DNA of 64,000 bases from Symsagittifera roscoffensis (taxonomy: Eukaryota > Xenacoelomorpha > Acoela > Convolutidae): contig NC_087066.1 in assembly GCF_963678635.1 (NCBI RefSeq), positions 17,977,275 to 18,041,274 of the forward strand. The letters run 5' to 3'. Below, one piece after another: positions 24,290-36,145 of this stretch. The position numbers and the translations under genes were made by a program. Position 1 is the stretch's first letter; the number at the start of each line of letters is the position of its first letter. The notes beneath the pieces were generated by a model that saw only the letters and a program-made list of their open reading frames with translations, had not been told where the DNA came from and did no database searches.

Positions 24290-27200
24290 AGATTTTAAAG
24301 ATCCTCCTACCACGAAATTCGAGTACAAAGCAGAACTGCACCCAAAATTCTAGCTGAATCAAGATGACATCAATGGGTAAAAGTATGGGTCAAACTTTTA
24401 AAAGAAAAGAGACAAATGAGGTCTTTTTTTCTAAATATCGCGTGATTATGCAAATTGGGTATGAACCTGGATGATGTGGCGCGACCCACAAAGACTGGAC
24501 TTGAGTCTGGACCTCGACCTGTGTTTGTCCTAAGTTCTGGTTCAAATATTTCCAAACTAGGGTATTTCTTCATGGTATTCTCAAAATTGAGACCACTTCC
24601 ATCTGTTTTTCCTAAATAGCGCTAAGGTCAATTGCTGTAACAGTGAATTCAAGCAGCAATCAGCGCACTCCAAGGAAAAAATTTCAGCCGGGAGGTATTG
24701 GTAGTTTTCGTCATGATATTTATTTTTGACCCTGATGATGTTCATTGAAACAAAATTATGTTTTCATCTTCAAATTCGACTTAACTAGAATCAGGGGTTT
24801 GATCTATAATAGGGATCATTGAACATGGAGGACTAGTGTTTTGCCTAATGATCCCATGTATGAATTTTATGGTAATGACCCCAAGTAAAAAAACTTGTTT
24901 CAAGATTCCAATAATCTCTATGCGATCACAGTTCAAAAATTTTTAAAATATTGATTCCTATACATCAATTGAAACGATTCGTTCAAATACGCCGGCTAAA
25001 GGAAAATTTCGCGATCGCAAAAAATTTCAAAGATTAATTTCAAAGCAAAGGCCTGAATATTGCGACTGCCTTATAAGGTTAATGAAGCAGCAGTAACATA
25101 AAAAATGTAACAAATAAAAAGAAAAATTCCTTTTCTAATATTGATTTTTTTTGTATGAAACCATCAGCCACACGCCATATAAAGAACAGAAAATAGATTT
25201 GTTTCCTTCATTTATGGAAAATAAGCTTCTTTCAACCATTTTGGAACTATTTCTAGGACCAATTAAATCTCCGGTAACGCGTTAATGGCGCCGAATGTAT
25301 CGCGAATTAATTGTCCCAAATTGGCCAGAATGACAATCTTTGAACCCCCATAACTTTACAAAAATGGTAACAGGTAAAAATAACCTTTCAAAATGATGAT
25401 CTTCCACAGGTGAACTATCTTTTCAATTTAAGCTCAGGACAACAAAACCTTTTGGTTGATACATATTTTAAAAAATCCGTCAAAAACGGCTAGTTAAAAA
25501 GTCGAAATTTGTCGGAAGAAAAAAAACCCACTCGAGCACAAACATTTTGTTAATTTCGTATCAAAAGTCGGAACAAAAACTAGAACTGATATGCATTATA
25601 ACTAGAACTGGATTGCAACTAGAACTGAATTGCATTTAGGTACTTAATCACCACTGAGTTCTTATCATATATTTTGGACACTAATGTAATGAAGTTTATA
25701 AACAAGATTTTAAAAACTTATTAGAATAACTGAACCGCAATTTTGTGGACCATTATTGTTCCGATTTTCAATACAAGGTAACTGAATATTTGTGCTCGGG
25801 GTGGGTTTTCATTTCATCAGACAAAATTCAACTTTTTAAGTAGCCATTTTTGACGGCTGTTTTAAAAATATTTACTCAAAAGCTGATAATTGAGAAAAAA
25901 ATTTCATCTGTGATCATTTTTCGTACAGTTATAGGTGTTTATATATTGCCGTTTTGTCCGATTTGGGTCATTTAATGCGCGATATATTTCGCGCTATTAA
26001 TGCGTAAGCGAATATTTAATCCGTTTTGGCAATCGTTCCAAATTGGTTGAAAGCAGCTTATTTGCAATAATTGGTTTATCACAAAGAGAAAAATTTATCC
26101 CTTTCTTCTTTTTATGGCGTGTGGGGGATAATTTTTACAAAAAATCCCAATTTTTAGAAGAATAAAAGTTCGTTCTATCCTATGATTTTTAATTATTTGT
26201 GTTATTTCTGCTCCATAAGCCTTAATAGGCAGTGGGAACATTCAGGGCTTTGCCATGATACGAACAGTCTTGTTTTTTCAATCCCTAGTAATACGTTTAT
26301 GTTGAGCGAAACTTTGCTTGTGCCTAACTGCTTTCATTTGCTCCAATCATGAATTGACGTAATACTCGCCAGTATATAAAAAAGTCAACAATCATTACAT
26401 ATAATACGTATTAGCTCCGATTCATACTCAGTCTATTCAGAATATGGATTAGACTCTCAGTCAGCAAGTTGTGTATTCCATTGCGGCAAACACTTTTCAA
26501 TGTATCAAGATATGTAAGGAAGAAATAGGGTTTCGTTCGAGCTTGAATTGCAATGCAAATCACAAAAATGACTTTTTTCTAGTTTTAAAAAGATTTTAAC
26601 AATCTTTTATTCTAGTACAAAAATTTTTACTGCGGTTTTTCTAATTAACAAAAACCCTTTCGATAGTTTGTTTAGCGAGTACAAGGAAAAAAAAAAGATT
26701 TTAGTTTTAGAAGATTTAAAAATGTTAAAACTATGTAAGAGACGCCTTTACCTCAGGAATTCGACCCCCTGCCGACCCAAAGGATTCTCCCTTGGTACCT
26801 TTTTAGAAATCTTTTTTTTTAGCCGACCGACCCTAAAATTCGGCGCCCATAAATACTAATTTTGAGGAGGGAGCGCGCGTCTAAAAACGCAATTTTTTGG
26901 TCAAAATTTTCCAAAAAGTGATAAAAACGCCTGTTTGCCCAGAAACGGGACAGAACAGTGCTAAAAGAGAGCTCGAAAAATCAATTCGTTTGACCTAAAA
27001 AAAAGGTCGACATAACTTTTGAAAGTTTGCAAAAGTTTATTGAAAATCCGCCGCCAAGCCCCCCCCTCCTCGAGAAAATTGTAGATCCGCCCCTGAACAA
27101 ATCCTTTTTTGTGAGTTTGGTTAATTTTACAAAAATAATGAATAGGTTCAATTTGAGCTAGTTTAATCTGAAAATGTTTTTATTAATGTTCCAACTATTT

Positions 27201-28044
27201 TAAATCTTAGTTAATTTAAAAAAAAACATTGCTAAAGCTTACTAAAAATGAGCTAACATTTGGCTAAGACTTCCGAATACTGTTGAAAAAACGTGGAAAA
27301 CACCATAGTTTTGAAAACTTCCAAATATGAAAAAATTTCTAACTTCCCGCGTATCATTGAGTTTAGAGGCATTGTTAGTCACGAGACACAAGTTTAAACT
27401 CTGTAAAAAAACCTAACCACATTTGAAAACTTCCCACATTTCATTAAGTTTAGTCTCATCGTTAGTCACGAGACATAAACATAACCTCTGTAAAAAAATT
27501 AATTTCTTTTATCAGAAATCTGAACAGTTTGATGCTGCAATTAATTGGAAAAGTTATTAGAAAAATTTGATCCAAATCGACCCTGTTCGACCCATGATTC
27601 GACATTGTTCGTCTCATGATTCGACCCAGTTCGACTAATGATTTGACCCCGTTCAACACATGACTCGACCCTGCCTGTTCGATCCATGATTTGACCTTGT
27701 TCAACCCATGATTCGAACCTGTTCGACTCATGATTCGACCCCGTTCGACCCATGATTCGAACCTGATCGACCCATGATTCGACCCTGATTTACCCGTGGT
27801 TCGACTTAGTCGATCCATGACTTGACCCCGTTCATCCCATGGTTTGACCACATTTGACGCATGATCCGAACCTGTACGACCCATGATTCGAACTTATTCG
27901 ACTCAAGTTTCAACACTGTTTAACCCATTTTTCGACCCTGTCGACTCAAGATTCTAACCTGTTTGACCCATGATTTGACTTTGCTCGACTATAGCCTTCG
28001 TCGATCCTCTTATTACGTGACAAAAATTGGACATCTTGCGACCG
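24290..28044. repeat. Composite repeat copy C5
   Basis: The most diverged copy. Entry, hairpin (24812-24855) and downstream segments are present. The end-motif pair is deleted at about 24902 (CTTGTTTCAA joins GATTCCAATAATC). The 22-bp array (27570-27990) is short. The unit ends abruptly at about 28045. Confidence 0.8.
27570..27990. repeat. 22-bp minisatellite array in C5
   Basis: Shorter and more regular version of the same array, lacking several blocks present in the others, and followed by a truncated tail (TTGGACATC at about 28030) before the C5/C6 junction. Confidence 0.85.
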
Positions 28045-28939
28045 TACTTAATCACTGAGTTCCAATTATACGTTTCGAAAACTAATGTTATGAAGTTTAT
28101 GAACAAGGTTTTTAAAACTTGTTACAATAACTGAACCGCAATTTCCTGGACCATTATTGTTCCGACTTTTGTAACAAAGATAACTGAACCGGGTGGATTT
28201 TTTTCTTCATACAAAATTCGACTTTTTAACGAGCCATTTTTGACGGAATTTTTTTAATATAAATTCAGAAGCTTAAATTTGAAAAAAATTTCATCTTTGA
28301 TCATTTTTTGTACAGTTATCGGTGTTTAAACATTGCCAATTTGTCTGATATGGGACATATAAAGCGCGATTTTTTTCGTGCTTTTATTGCGTAAGCGGAT
28401 ATTTAATCTGTTTTGGCAATCGCTCCAAATTGGGTGAAAGCATTATATTTGCCTTAATTGATTTTTAGAAAGGAGCAAAATTTATCTTTTCTTCTTTATA
28501 TGGCGTGTGGGGGATAATTTTCACAAAAATCTCAATTTGTAGAAGAGAAAAAGTTCTATTTTATCCTATTACATTCAATTCATTATGTTATTACTGCTGC
28601 ATAAGCCTTAACGGGCAGTCGGAACATTCAGGGTTTCGCCTGATACGAGCAGTCTTGATTTTTCATTCACTAGTAATACGTTCATGTTGAGCTAAACTTT
28701 TTCCGTTCCTAACTGCTTTCAATTGCTCCAATCATGAATTGACGTTTCACTCGCCAGTAAATAATTACTGATAATATGTATTAGCTCGGATTCATACTCA
28801 GTCTATTCAGAATATGGATTAGACACTCAGTCACAAAGTTTTGTATTCCCATGCGGCAAAAGATTTTTAATGTATCAAAATAGGTAACGAAAAAAATATG
28901 GTTTCATTTGAGCTTGAACTGCAATAAAAATCTCAAAAA
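28045..28939. repeat. Composite repeat copy C6, internal fragment cut by the gap
   Basis: Begins at TACTTAATCACTGAG, which in the other copies lies mid-unit (compare about 11680), and runs through the TTTAATC-GTTTTGGCAATCG segment and the CATGAATTGACGTTTCACTCG segment until the N run. The junction at 28045 is an internal deletion or unequal-exchange scar that fuses C5's array end to a mid-unit position. Confidence 0.75.
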
Positions 28940-29139
28940 NNNNNNNNNNNNNNNNNNNNNNNNNNNNNNNNNNNNNNNNNNNNNNNNNNNNNNNNNNNNN
29001 NNNNNNNNNNNNNNNNNNNNNNNNNNNNNNNNNNNNNNNNNNNNNNNNNNNNNNNNNNNNNNNNNNNNNNNNNNNNNNNNNNNNNNNNNNNNNNNNNNNN
29101 NNNNNNNNNNNNNNNNNNNNNNNNNNNNNNNNNNNNNNN
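28940..29139. other. Assembly gap, 200 N
   Basis: A run of exactly 200 N. A round figure usually means a gap of unknown length, so adjacency of the C repeats and the V region is not proven by sequence. Confidence 0.99.
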
Positions 29140-29815
29140 ATCGGTTTTTATTTAAAATTTATCGTAGAAGAATTTACTGCAAAAAAATGAGATTAAAATT
29201 TAACGTTCTTACAATTTTTTGCTGTTTTTCTTAGTTTTTGCCTCAGAAGTTTTGATCTTCGATGTCGTAGTATGTCTTCAGAATGCGGCAACTGATGTTT
29301 TCTTCCTTCTGATTAACGTTCAGCTACCACTGGGATAAGACCTTGAGTGACATGGAAGAATTCGGTTTTGATGATCAAGCTTCCAATTTTAGGGGTCTCA
29401 AATTCGAGTAATATGACCTCGTCGTTGAGAAAACACAAAGAAAACTCAGTAGCTCTTTTGCTCTCTTCCAGTGTTTGGGAATAAAAGCTCTTCCAGGCGT
29501 CCACAATTCAGAAAAAAACTGCAGAAAATACAAACGGCAAAACGTAATCAAAGCGTATCCGAATAACATTTTTTCATTGTAAAACCGCTTTTACTAAACG
29601 AATAAATGGTTGAGGGTCTGGGGTGACCGACCGAACATCGTTACAACACCATGAAAGTTTGATGCGGGTTGCAAAGAATAACGTAACTCCAAGTTAGCGT
29701 TATAACTTACTTTATCAACTTTTCTTCGGAAAAACCTTAATTTTTCTCAATAACCACCCCCTTTTTTACCGACTAAAATGGCTTTTTCCCCGACTTCTCC
29801 CGAGTCGCGGCACCA
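29140..29815. other. Single-copy stretch after the gap, nothing recognised
   Basis: This is one of the few parts of the window with no second copy. Minus-strand open frames of 63-64 codons at 29313-29569 overlap in different phases and have no recognisable motif. I see no splice or promoter signal I would defend. Confidence 0.4.
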
Positions 29816-30306
29816 AAATATTCCTATGACAATAAAGATGGTCAGAAAAAAATTAAAATAACGTTTGGATTCAGAGTTTACAGAAAAATTGGTAACGTTT
29901 TTCCCCATAATTCGGTCAATTCTTTTTCATTCACAAGCTTTCACGATTATTTAGAAAATGCGGAATATGAGCATTTAAACAACTATCTTCAAACTGAATT
30001 TTTTTTTGAACAATTTGATGTATCAAAATTTTTTGCAATAAGTTGAGGCTGAACAGAAAGAAATTTCATCAAATAAACAATTTTAAGCAAAAACCGAAAC
30101 AAGAATTAAATTAGTTCCTAAGGTTAAAGGGTTGTCTTGGTTTTAAGTAACATTTTTGCTAAGAACTGACCCAAAAAAAATCTATATGAAATGACTACAT
30201 TATACAACAGACGCATAGTTAGCCGCGCTAACATACCCAATTAAACAGAAAAACAACTGATGTGGTATTTCGGAAGACTCTCCCGCATTGGAGTTCCATA
30301 AATAAA

Positions 30307-30496
30307 AATAGATTATAATTTAATTGCCTTGTCAGGGTCCACAAAAGTGAAAACAAATCCATTATAATCAATTAATAATGGATTTGTTTCAAAGCAGCAA
30401 ACTTTTGAAGCAGCAAAATCTATTTGTCATCCATTATAATCGATTTTGTTTTCACTTTTGTGGACACTGACAATGAAACTAAATTATAATCGATTC
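30307..30496. mobile_element. MITE-like inverted repeat, V1 copy
   Basis: About 190 bp with long imperfect terminal inverted repeats of roughly 65 bp. The best part is 29 bp with one mismatch: TTGTCAGGGTCCACAAAAGT at 30329 against its complement ending near 30473, flanked on both arms by ATTATAAT and GATTATAATTTA. The middle has a direct repeat of GAAGCAGCAAA. It carries no coding capacity. No clean target-site duplication is visible, so the superfamily is not assigned. Confidence 0.65.
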
Positions 30497-30694
30497 TTTT
30501 CCACTTTACTGAGATAACGAGTTTCAACACACATAAAGCCTTTTCTACGTTTTAAACTAAAGTTGGTTACATTGGTTACTTGTTGTTCAATTTATTTTTT
30601 TTCTGCCTAACTTTGTTCTTTTTGTTACTTTTTATGTTACTCAAAATCTGAATTCTGTTCCTTTTAAAAATTTTGTTAAATTATTAAACGTATT

Positions 30695-31045
30695 GGGGGG
30701 GGGGGGGGGGACGTAAAGTTGGAGGTGGAAAAATCCGCCTTCCATTACCCCCCTAGCGTTTGCCCATTTACAACAATCCCCCCCCGGGGGGGGGGGGTTC
30801 AGTGGGAGGTTGGGTTCAGGTGGGGATTGATCAGGTGGGGGGTGGTGGTGGTTCAGGTGGGGAAGGGGTCGGTTCAGTGGGGGGGGGGGGGGGTTCAGGT
30901 GGGGGAGGGGGTTCATGGTGTAGGGGGGTTGTTCAGGTGGGGCAATGTGTTTAGGTGGGGTTTTGAATGGGGGGAGGGGAGCTAAGGGGCAAACGTTAGG
31001 GGATTGAAGGGGAGCAAAAGGTCAAACATTAGGGGCGGGGGGAGA
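30695..31045 (+). repeat. G-rich tract with long G runs, V1 copy
   Basis: An almost pure G/T-rich strand built of GGTTCAGGTGGGG-like units with repeated runs of 6-13 G. The plus strand has far more than the four closely spaced G-tracts needed for G-quadruplex folding. It begins with a run of G at about 30697 after GTATT and ends in ACATTAGGGGCGGGGGGAG. Open frames here (Gly/Val or Pro-rich) are composition artefacts. A poly-C run (about 31268-31284) and another poly-G run (about 31433-31443) lie just downstream. Confidence 0.85.
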
Positions 31046-31230
31046 ACGAAACGGAATCTTTTTGCAATTTGTGTAGCTTTAGAAATGGGTTAGACCGTAC
31101 AATCGCTTTACAAAGTTTCCGCATAACTCACTTGATAAACGCAGAAATTCTTGCAAATTTTTGCACGACACGCGAAACAAAAATAAAGGGGAAGAAAATC
31201 CATTTTAATGTGATTTCCTTTTTATTATGA

Positions 31231-31248
31231 AATCCATTATAATGGATT
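31231..31248. repeat. Perfect 18-bp palindrome
   Basis: AATCCATTATAATGGATT reads the same on both strands. The same half-sequence (CCATTATAAT) is reused in the MITE-like arms at 30360 and 30431, and CCATTATATTCGATT occurs near 31591. The V2 copy is at 36681-36698. It may be a subterminal site of a larger element spanning the G-rich tract. Confidence 0.7.
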
Positions 31249-32300
31249 CCGGCTCTTTTTCCTTCCCACCCCCCCCCCCCCCCCACCTCACACGACCTTC
31301 AATATATTGGTGTAACGAGTGGTTTTACGATGTTAAGTATGAAGACCAAAAATGTTTGTCGTAGTCTGTATGTAAATTTTCATAGCAATCGAACAATGTA
31401 GTCAACAAACTTCCATGTAAAAATTTGCATGTGGGGGGGGGGGGAAGGAAAAAGATCCTGGATTCCAAATGAATTGTAATGCATTTTGTTTTGGTGGGAA
31501 AAAATGGATTTAAATCCTATTTTAGTCCAATTTTGCTGTCTGAACGTAATATGGGAATCGATTATATTTACAACTTTACAGTTCACAAAAATCCATTATA
31601 TTCGATTTGTTTTCTTTTTTTCTTAATTGCGGGCTGTTTTAATTCTGCGAACAAGTTTATAATTTTGAAGGTCAATTCAATTGCAAGGAAGTGGAAAAGA
31701 GATCTGTGCAAGTAATGATAAGGTGTTGTGAGGGGTACTAAATGATGAAGGCCAAAACCTGGCACCTTCCAGTTTCAGGTTTATTTAAAAAACTATGTTC
31801 TATCATCATGCTCCTTATTTCTACCGGCCGACAGAAAAAGACAGTACCCTCTCAAAATAGAGCAGCTGCCCCCCTCCCACTTGCGAATTTCGATCTTTTC
31901 CAGTTCCCCCCTTTGATTTTTTCTGAAATTGAATCAGGGAAGTCTATTTAAAATTACTTTTCTTGTTATAAACAGTGTCAAAGCGTGTCAGCGTGAACAA
32001 GTGAACAAGTTTTTACAACATTTATTACACGCAAAAAACCGTGTGAACAATTTTTGAACCAGTTTTGCAATTTTACTAGGGGGTGGGAAACTGGAAAAGA
32101 GCCGAACTTTTTTATGTTATTTATAGTTTAAATTGTCAGATTGGCTTTTTCCTCTCGGGCTATTAAAAAAAATGTTAGAGTTTGCAATGTTTTACAAAAA
32201 AAGCATAAAGTGGGCCCCGTTTTAATTTGTTTAGAATGGCTAAAAATTGGTCTTAAAAAATTCAGTTTTTGAGCATTTGAGGCCAAACTGTGCATTCTGT
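31249..32300. other. Non-coding spacer in V1 (V2 equivalent about 36700-37740)
   Basis: AT-rich, with poly-C and poly-G runs at its start. Several short open frames lie on both strands; they are conserved only to the same degree as the surrounding DNA and have no family features. Confidence 0.5.
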
Positions 32301-32503
32301 GTATTGTAAACAAAATCCGCAACAGGCCAAAATCAGATTTGTCGCGGAATCCGCATCATGGCTACTCTCTTTGATCTTTTATGCTGTTTTGGACTTCAAA
32401 AAGTAGGCGAATTTGCGGAATCCACAACTGTATTTGCGGAATCGAGAACAATTTGTGAAAACCACAAATAAATGATAAGAAATTTGTATCCTAAAATTGA
32501 GCT

Positions 32504-32612
32504 GTTGCGGAATCCGCAACCGTAAGTGGAATCCGCAAATTGTAAGTGGAATTCGCAAACTATAAGTGGAGTCCGCAAAGCGTAAGTGGAATCCGCATTT
32601 TTTGCGGAATCC
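32504..32612. repeat. 20-bp minisatellite around GCGGAATCCGC, V1
   Basis: Four to five copies of a 20-bp unit near TAAGTGGAATCCGCAAATTG, entered and left by GTTGCGGAATCCGCAAC and TTTTTTGCGGAATCC. GCGGAATCCGC is a palindrome apart from its central base. The same 11-mer or its half recurs throughout 32-62 kb. Confidence 0.85.
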
Positions 32613-32913
32613 ATTTACATTCATGTTTATATGTGGTAACGTTCTTATTTATATGTTTTAATTACTAGGTGTTCACCAACAAGTTCATTCTCAGCTACGT
32701 TGGTCAGCTACAACCCTCAATTCTTGTCACCAACTTCGATCTTAATTCCTGAACCCAACTTCGATCCCCTTTCCTAACCCAACTTCAATCTCAATTCCTG
32801 GTACCAACTTGATCAGTTCAAACGCCAGGTAGATCAATCGATGTTAAGTTTCATTTTCTTCCAAAATAGAAACCGACGTGGAATCACATCATTTTCGTTT
32901 TTTTATACATTAG

Positions 32914-33341
32914 CATCAGAGATCTGGAACAGCCGAAGCGCTCTCTTGCACGTAAGTTGCGAGACTTGTGCCTTGTCTACCAACCCTAAGCTCGAATTGG
33001 AAAAGCTGCAGAAGCAAGCATCAGACGTTCACCAGAACGGATACAACTACGAAGAGGTTCTGTTGGCAGTGCGATCTCGACAAGATTCTCAACGTTATGT
33101 TCGCCAGGTGCAGAGCGCACAGATCTTCGTTCAGCAGATGACGACTTCCCATGGGCTGTCAAGTAAAGTTACAAAATTTTACTCAAAGCAGAAATGGGAA
33201 ACCCATGACCAGAAGAACGTGGTTCACCACGCGGCGAAGCTGCTCAATGATGGATCAAAGGAAAATTTTCAGCCGCTTGAGAAAGCCACAAGCCTGAGGC
33301 ATACCGCCAGCGACCTTGAAAGCTTTCCACATGAGGTTTAA
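32914..33341 (+). pseudogene. Exon-like coding block A, V1
   Basis: After a possible acceptor (TTTTATACATTAG) a frame of about 142 codons begins with EIWNSRSALLHV and contains NGYNYEEVLLAVRSRQDSQ and VTKFYSKQKWETHDQKN; it ends at TAA 33339-33341. An ATG at 32841 could start it, but in V3 the same ATG is followed at once by TAA, so an exon beginning at the splice site is more likely. Beyond the stop, the frame stays open for about 27 more codons in both copies. The protein is hydrophilic and rich in Q, K and S, with no signal peptide or membrane segment, and I do not recognise the family. V1 and V3 differ at about a dozen amino acids in 131, many non-conservative, which suggests relaxed constraint. 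Confidence 0.45.
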
Positions 33342-33506
33342 GAAGAGTTGCAGATTCTTGCATTGACCCAGAGCTGGGTCGGCATGTGTGATGTGATATT
33401 TGCCGTCTCTGGAAGAGATACTTCATAATTTTGTTGACTGGAAAAACATATCTTACTAATAAAATTTCATTTTTGAATCAGTAATTTTGACTTTCTTTCT
33501 TCCTAG

Positions 33507-33858
33507 ATTTGATTGCTTCAAGAAAGATGGCGTGTTGGTGGATTACCACAGCAAAAACGTCATCAACATCAATGCCGACCAGTACTGCCTCCAACCAGGA
33601 GTTCCCAGTGAAAACGTATTGCAAATTGCGTAACCTCTTAGAAGATTGATCGAAGCTTCAAATGAGTAGTGCCCGTTACAAAAAAGGAACGTTTGAAAGA
33701 AAAACGAGGCCAACATGCGGATGGCAGAAGTTGTACTTTCCAGCATAGGTGAAACAATAGTCATCCTAAAAGCCAGGAGAGACATTGTCCCTCCGAATAA
33801 CTGCGTTTTAACTATGGAGACAAAGTTGCTTCAAGCGTTGTTTGACGAAAGCAGTTAA
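33507..33858 (+). pseudogene. Exon-like coding block B, V1, frameshifted
   Basis: Follows the pyrimidine-rich acceptor CTTTCTTTCTTCCTAG. One frame reads FDCFKKDGVLVDYHSKN and ADQYCLQPGVPSENVLQIA, then stops. After a shift the continuation reads LIEASNE, then VVLSSIGETIVILKARRD and VPPNNCVLTMETKLLQALF, ending at TAA 33856-33858. An in-frame TAG at NE*CP is private to V1, and a TGA after KRN.V is shared with V3. The block is coding in character but cannot give one protein as it stands. Family unknown. Confidence 0.45.
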
Positions 33859-34457
33859 ATGGACTTTGGGTATTCTACAAACTCGTTTAGTTCCGGCGAA
33901 CGTTTTATCAATTTTCGAATCAGTTTAGATTTTATAACACTTAACGTTTGTGTTCATGATTTTATATTTCAAACTTGTTCTAATTTATGTTCAAATTCAC
34001 TAATTAACCACTCTAATAATAAACTATGAATATGCACAGTTATGTACACCAACTATGAAATTAAGAGAATAACATGATTAGGAATGAATTACGAATGTCT
34101 AATCTAAAGCAACATTAAAAAGTGAATGATCGAACTAAGTTTAAAAATCAAAATGGCCGTTTTCAATCAAGTGTTTAAATTTCAAAAAAATATATCTACG
34201 AATTTAGTTAAGTAATGATTTAAGATTTGTTCGTGGATTCCACAGACAATGATCAACTTTTTTATTCGTAATTTCCGCATCCGTTCTTTTAGCTAGCCAT
34301 TGTTCAAGCTGGTTTTTGCTGGACATCTCACTTACAATCTGCGGAATCCGCTAACAGTTTGTTCAATCAATAAAAACAAACTGTCGCACTCTATTAAAGT
34401 AATTAATTAGTAAATATTACGTGAGATCATATAAAACAGCTACTCGGGTCCCCCTCA

Positions 34458-34562
34458 CCCTTTCCTGAGGTGAGAACTAACCAGCATTACTTTGAGGGTA
34501 TCATCTGGGAGCCACGCAGACTCCTTGTCGTCGGAAAATGGTACAAGACGATTGATCAATGA
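34458..34562 (+). pseudogene. Block C (EGIIWEP exon), V1
   Basis: Reads PFPEVRTNQHYFEGIIWEP and then RRLLVVGKWYK to a TGA. The U-unit version at 55218 shares PFPEV, EGIIWEP and KWYK despite much greater nucleotide divergence. This is the best evidence that the plus-strand blocks derive from a real protein. No family is recognised. Confidence 0.55.
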
Positions 34563-34999
34563 GGAGTGCCCGTATCAGTTTTCGAATCAATTCATTTACC
34601 TGTTCTAATTTATGTTCAAATTACTGACAAACTATTCTAATAATAAACACTGAATATGTACAATTCTGTACACTAACTAAGAAATTAGGAGAATAACGTG
34701 ATTAAGAATGAATTAGGAATGTCTAATCTAAAGCAACACTAAGAAGTGATTGATCAACCGATGATCGATATGAAACATATTTAGCAGGTACCATAATAGT
34801 GCTAAATGCCAATAGGTTGAACAAAATTAACAACTCAAAACATTCCCCAACGGAAAAATTTCAAGTTCTTACCTTTAGCTAAAACTAAGTCTACAAACTG
34901 TACACACAGTTGCCAAATAACTTAAAAACTTGGAAACATTTTTTTTTGAAAAAAGAAATTGGAAAATAGAGTTTTATTGAGTTCAATAAGTTTTAAATG

Positions 35000-35268
35000 T
35001 ATTCGGCGTCAAATTCTTCTAGAGCTTATTGTACGTCCTGATCTATCGTTGACGATAATTCGCTCCCTGAGTCTTGCTCTGCGACTATGATGGGTGATTT
35101 CCCGGTAAGAGACTTCCGCGATGTCTGAACGTACCCCGCTTTCGCGAGGGTAATGAGGAAAGCAGAAGGAGACCGGCGCAAGACAGCAGGTGGTCTGATT
35201 TTAGATCTGGGCTGGGTGACAACAGGATGCGTTTCCTCTGGTGAGCTCTTCAGCACTATTGGCTCTGA
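35000..35268 (-). mobile_element. Ty3/Gypsy remnant tail, V1, truncated
   Basis: Minus-strand frame with ETHPVVTQPRSKIRPPA and LITLAKAGYVQTSRKSLTG matches the C-terminal part of the V2 and V3 frames. It is cut at 35268 by the start of V2. Confidence 0.65.
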
Positions 35269-35758
35269 AATATTCCTATGACAATAAAGATGGTCAGAAA
35301 AAAATTAAAATAACGTTTGGATTCAGAGTTTACTGAAAAATTGGTAACGTTTTTCCCCATAATTCGGTCAATTCTTTTTCATTCAAAAAGTTTCACGATT
35401 ATTTAGAAAATGCGGAATATGAGCATTTAAACAACTATCCTTAAACTGAATTTTTTTGTGAACAATTTGATATATCAAAATTTTTTGCAATAAGTTGAGG
35501 CTGAACAGAAAGAAATTTCATCAAATAAACAATTTTAAGCAAAAACCGAAACAAGAATTAAATTAGTTCCTAAGGTTAAAGGGTTGTCTTGGTTTTAAGT
35601 AACATTTTTGCTAAGAACTGACCCAAAAAAATCTATATGAAATGACTACATTATAAAACAGACGCATAGTTAGCCAAGCTAACATACCCAATTAAACAGA
35701 AAAACAACTGATGTGGTAATTCGGAAGACTCTCCCGCATTGGAGTTCCATAAATAAAA

Positions 35759-35946
35759 ATAGATTATAATTTAATTGCCTTGTCAGGGTCCACAAAAGTG
35801 AAAACAAATCCATTATAATCAATTAATAATGGATTTGTTTCGAAGCAGCAAATTTTCGAAGCAGCAAAATCTATTTGTCATCCATTATAATCGATTTTGT
35901 TTTCACTTTTGTGGACACTGACAATGAAACTAAATTATAATCGATT
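35759..35946. mobile_element. MITE-like inverted repeat, V2 copy
   Basis: Duplicate of the 30307-30496 element made by the V1/V2 tandem duplication, not an independent insertion: flanking DNA is the same. The internal direct repeat is more regular here (TTCGAAGCAGCAAA twice). Confidence 0.65.
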
Positions 35947-36145
35947 CTTTTCCACTTTACTGAGATAACGAGTTTCAACACACATAAAGCCTTTTCTACG
36001 TTTTAAACTAAAGTTGGTTACATTGGTTACTTGTTGTTCAATTTATTTTTTTTCTGCCTAACTTTGTTCTTTTTGTTACTTTTTATGTTACTCAAAATCT
36101 GAATTCTGTTCCTTTTAAAAATTTTGTTAAATTATTAAAAGTATT

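Larger units (their letters stand above)
29816..35268. repeat. Tandem unit V1 (5.45 kb)
   Basis: Starts at ATTCCTATGACAATAAAGAT (29820), which recurs at 35271. Contents in order: MITE-like inverted repeat, G-rich tract, AT-rich spacer, 20-bp minisatellite, plus-strand exon-like blocks (32914-34562) and a truncated minus-strand Gypsy tail. The spacing of the two start points gives a period of about 5.45 kb. The join to V2 falls inside the Gypsy tail at GGCTCTGAAATATTCC. Confidence 0.9.

Noticed and set aside
30719-30985. Gly/Val-rich and Pro-rich proteins in the G-rich tract
   Set aside because: Pure composition effect of a GT-rich repeat; lengths change with homopolymer length between copies.
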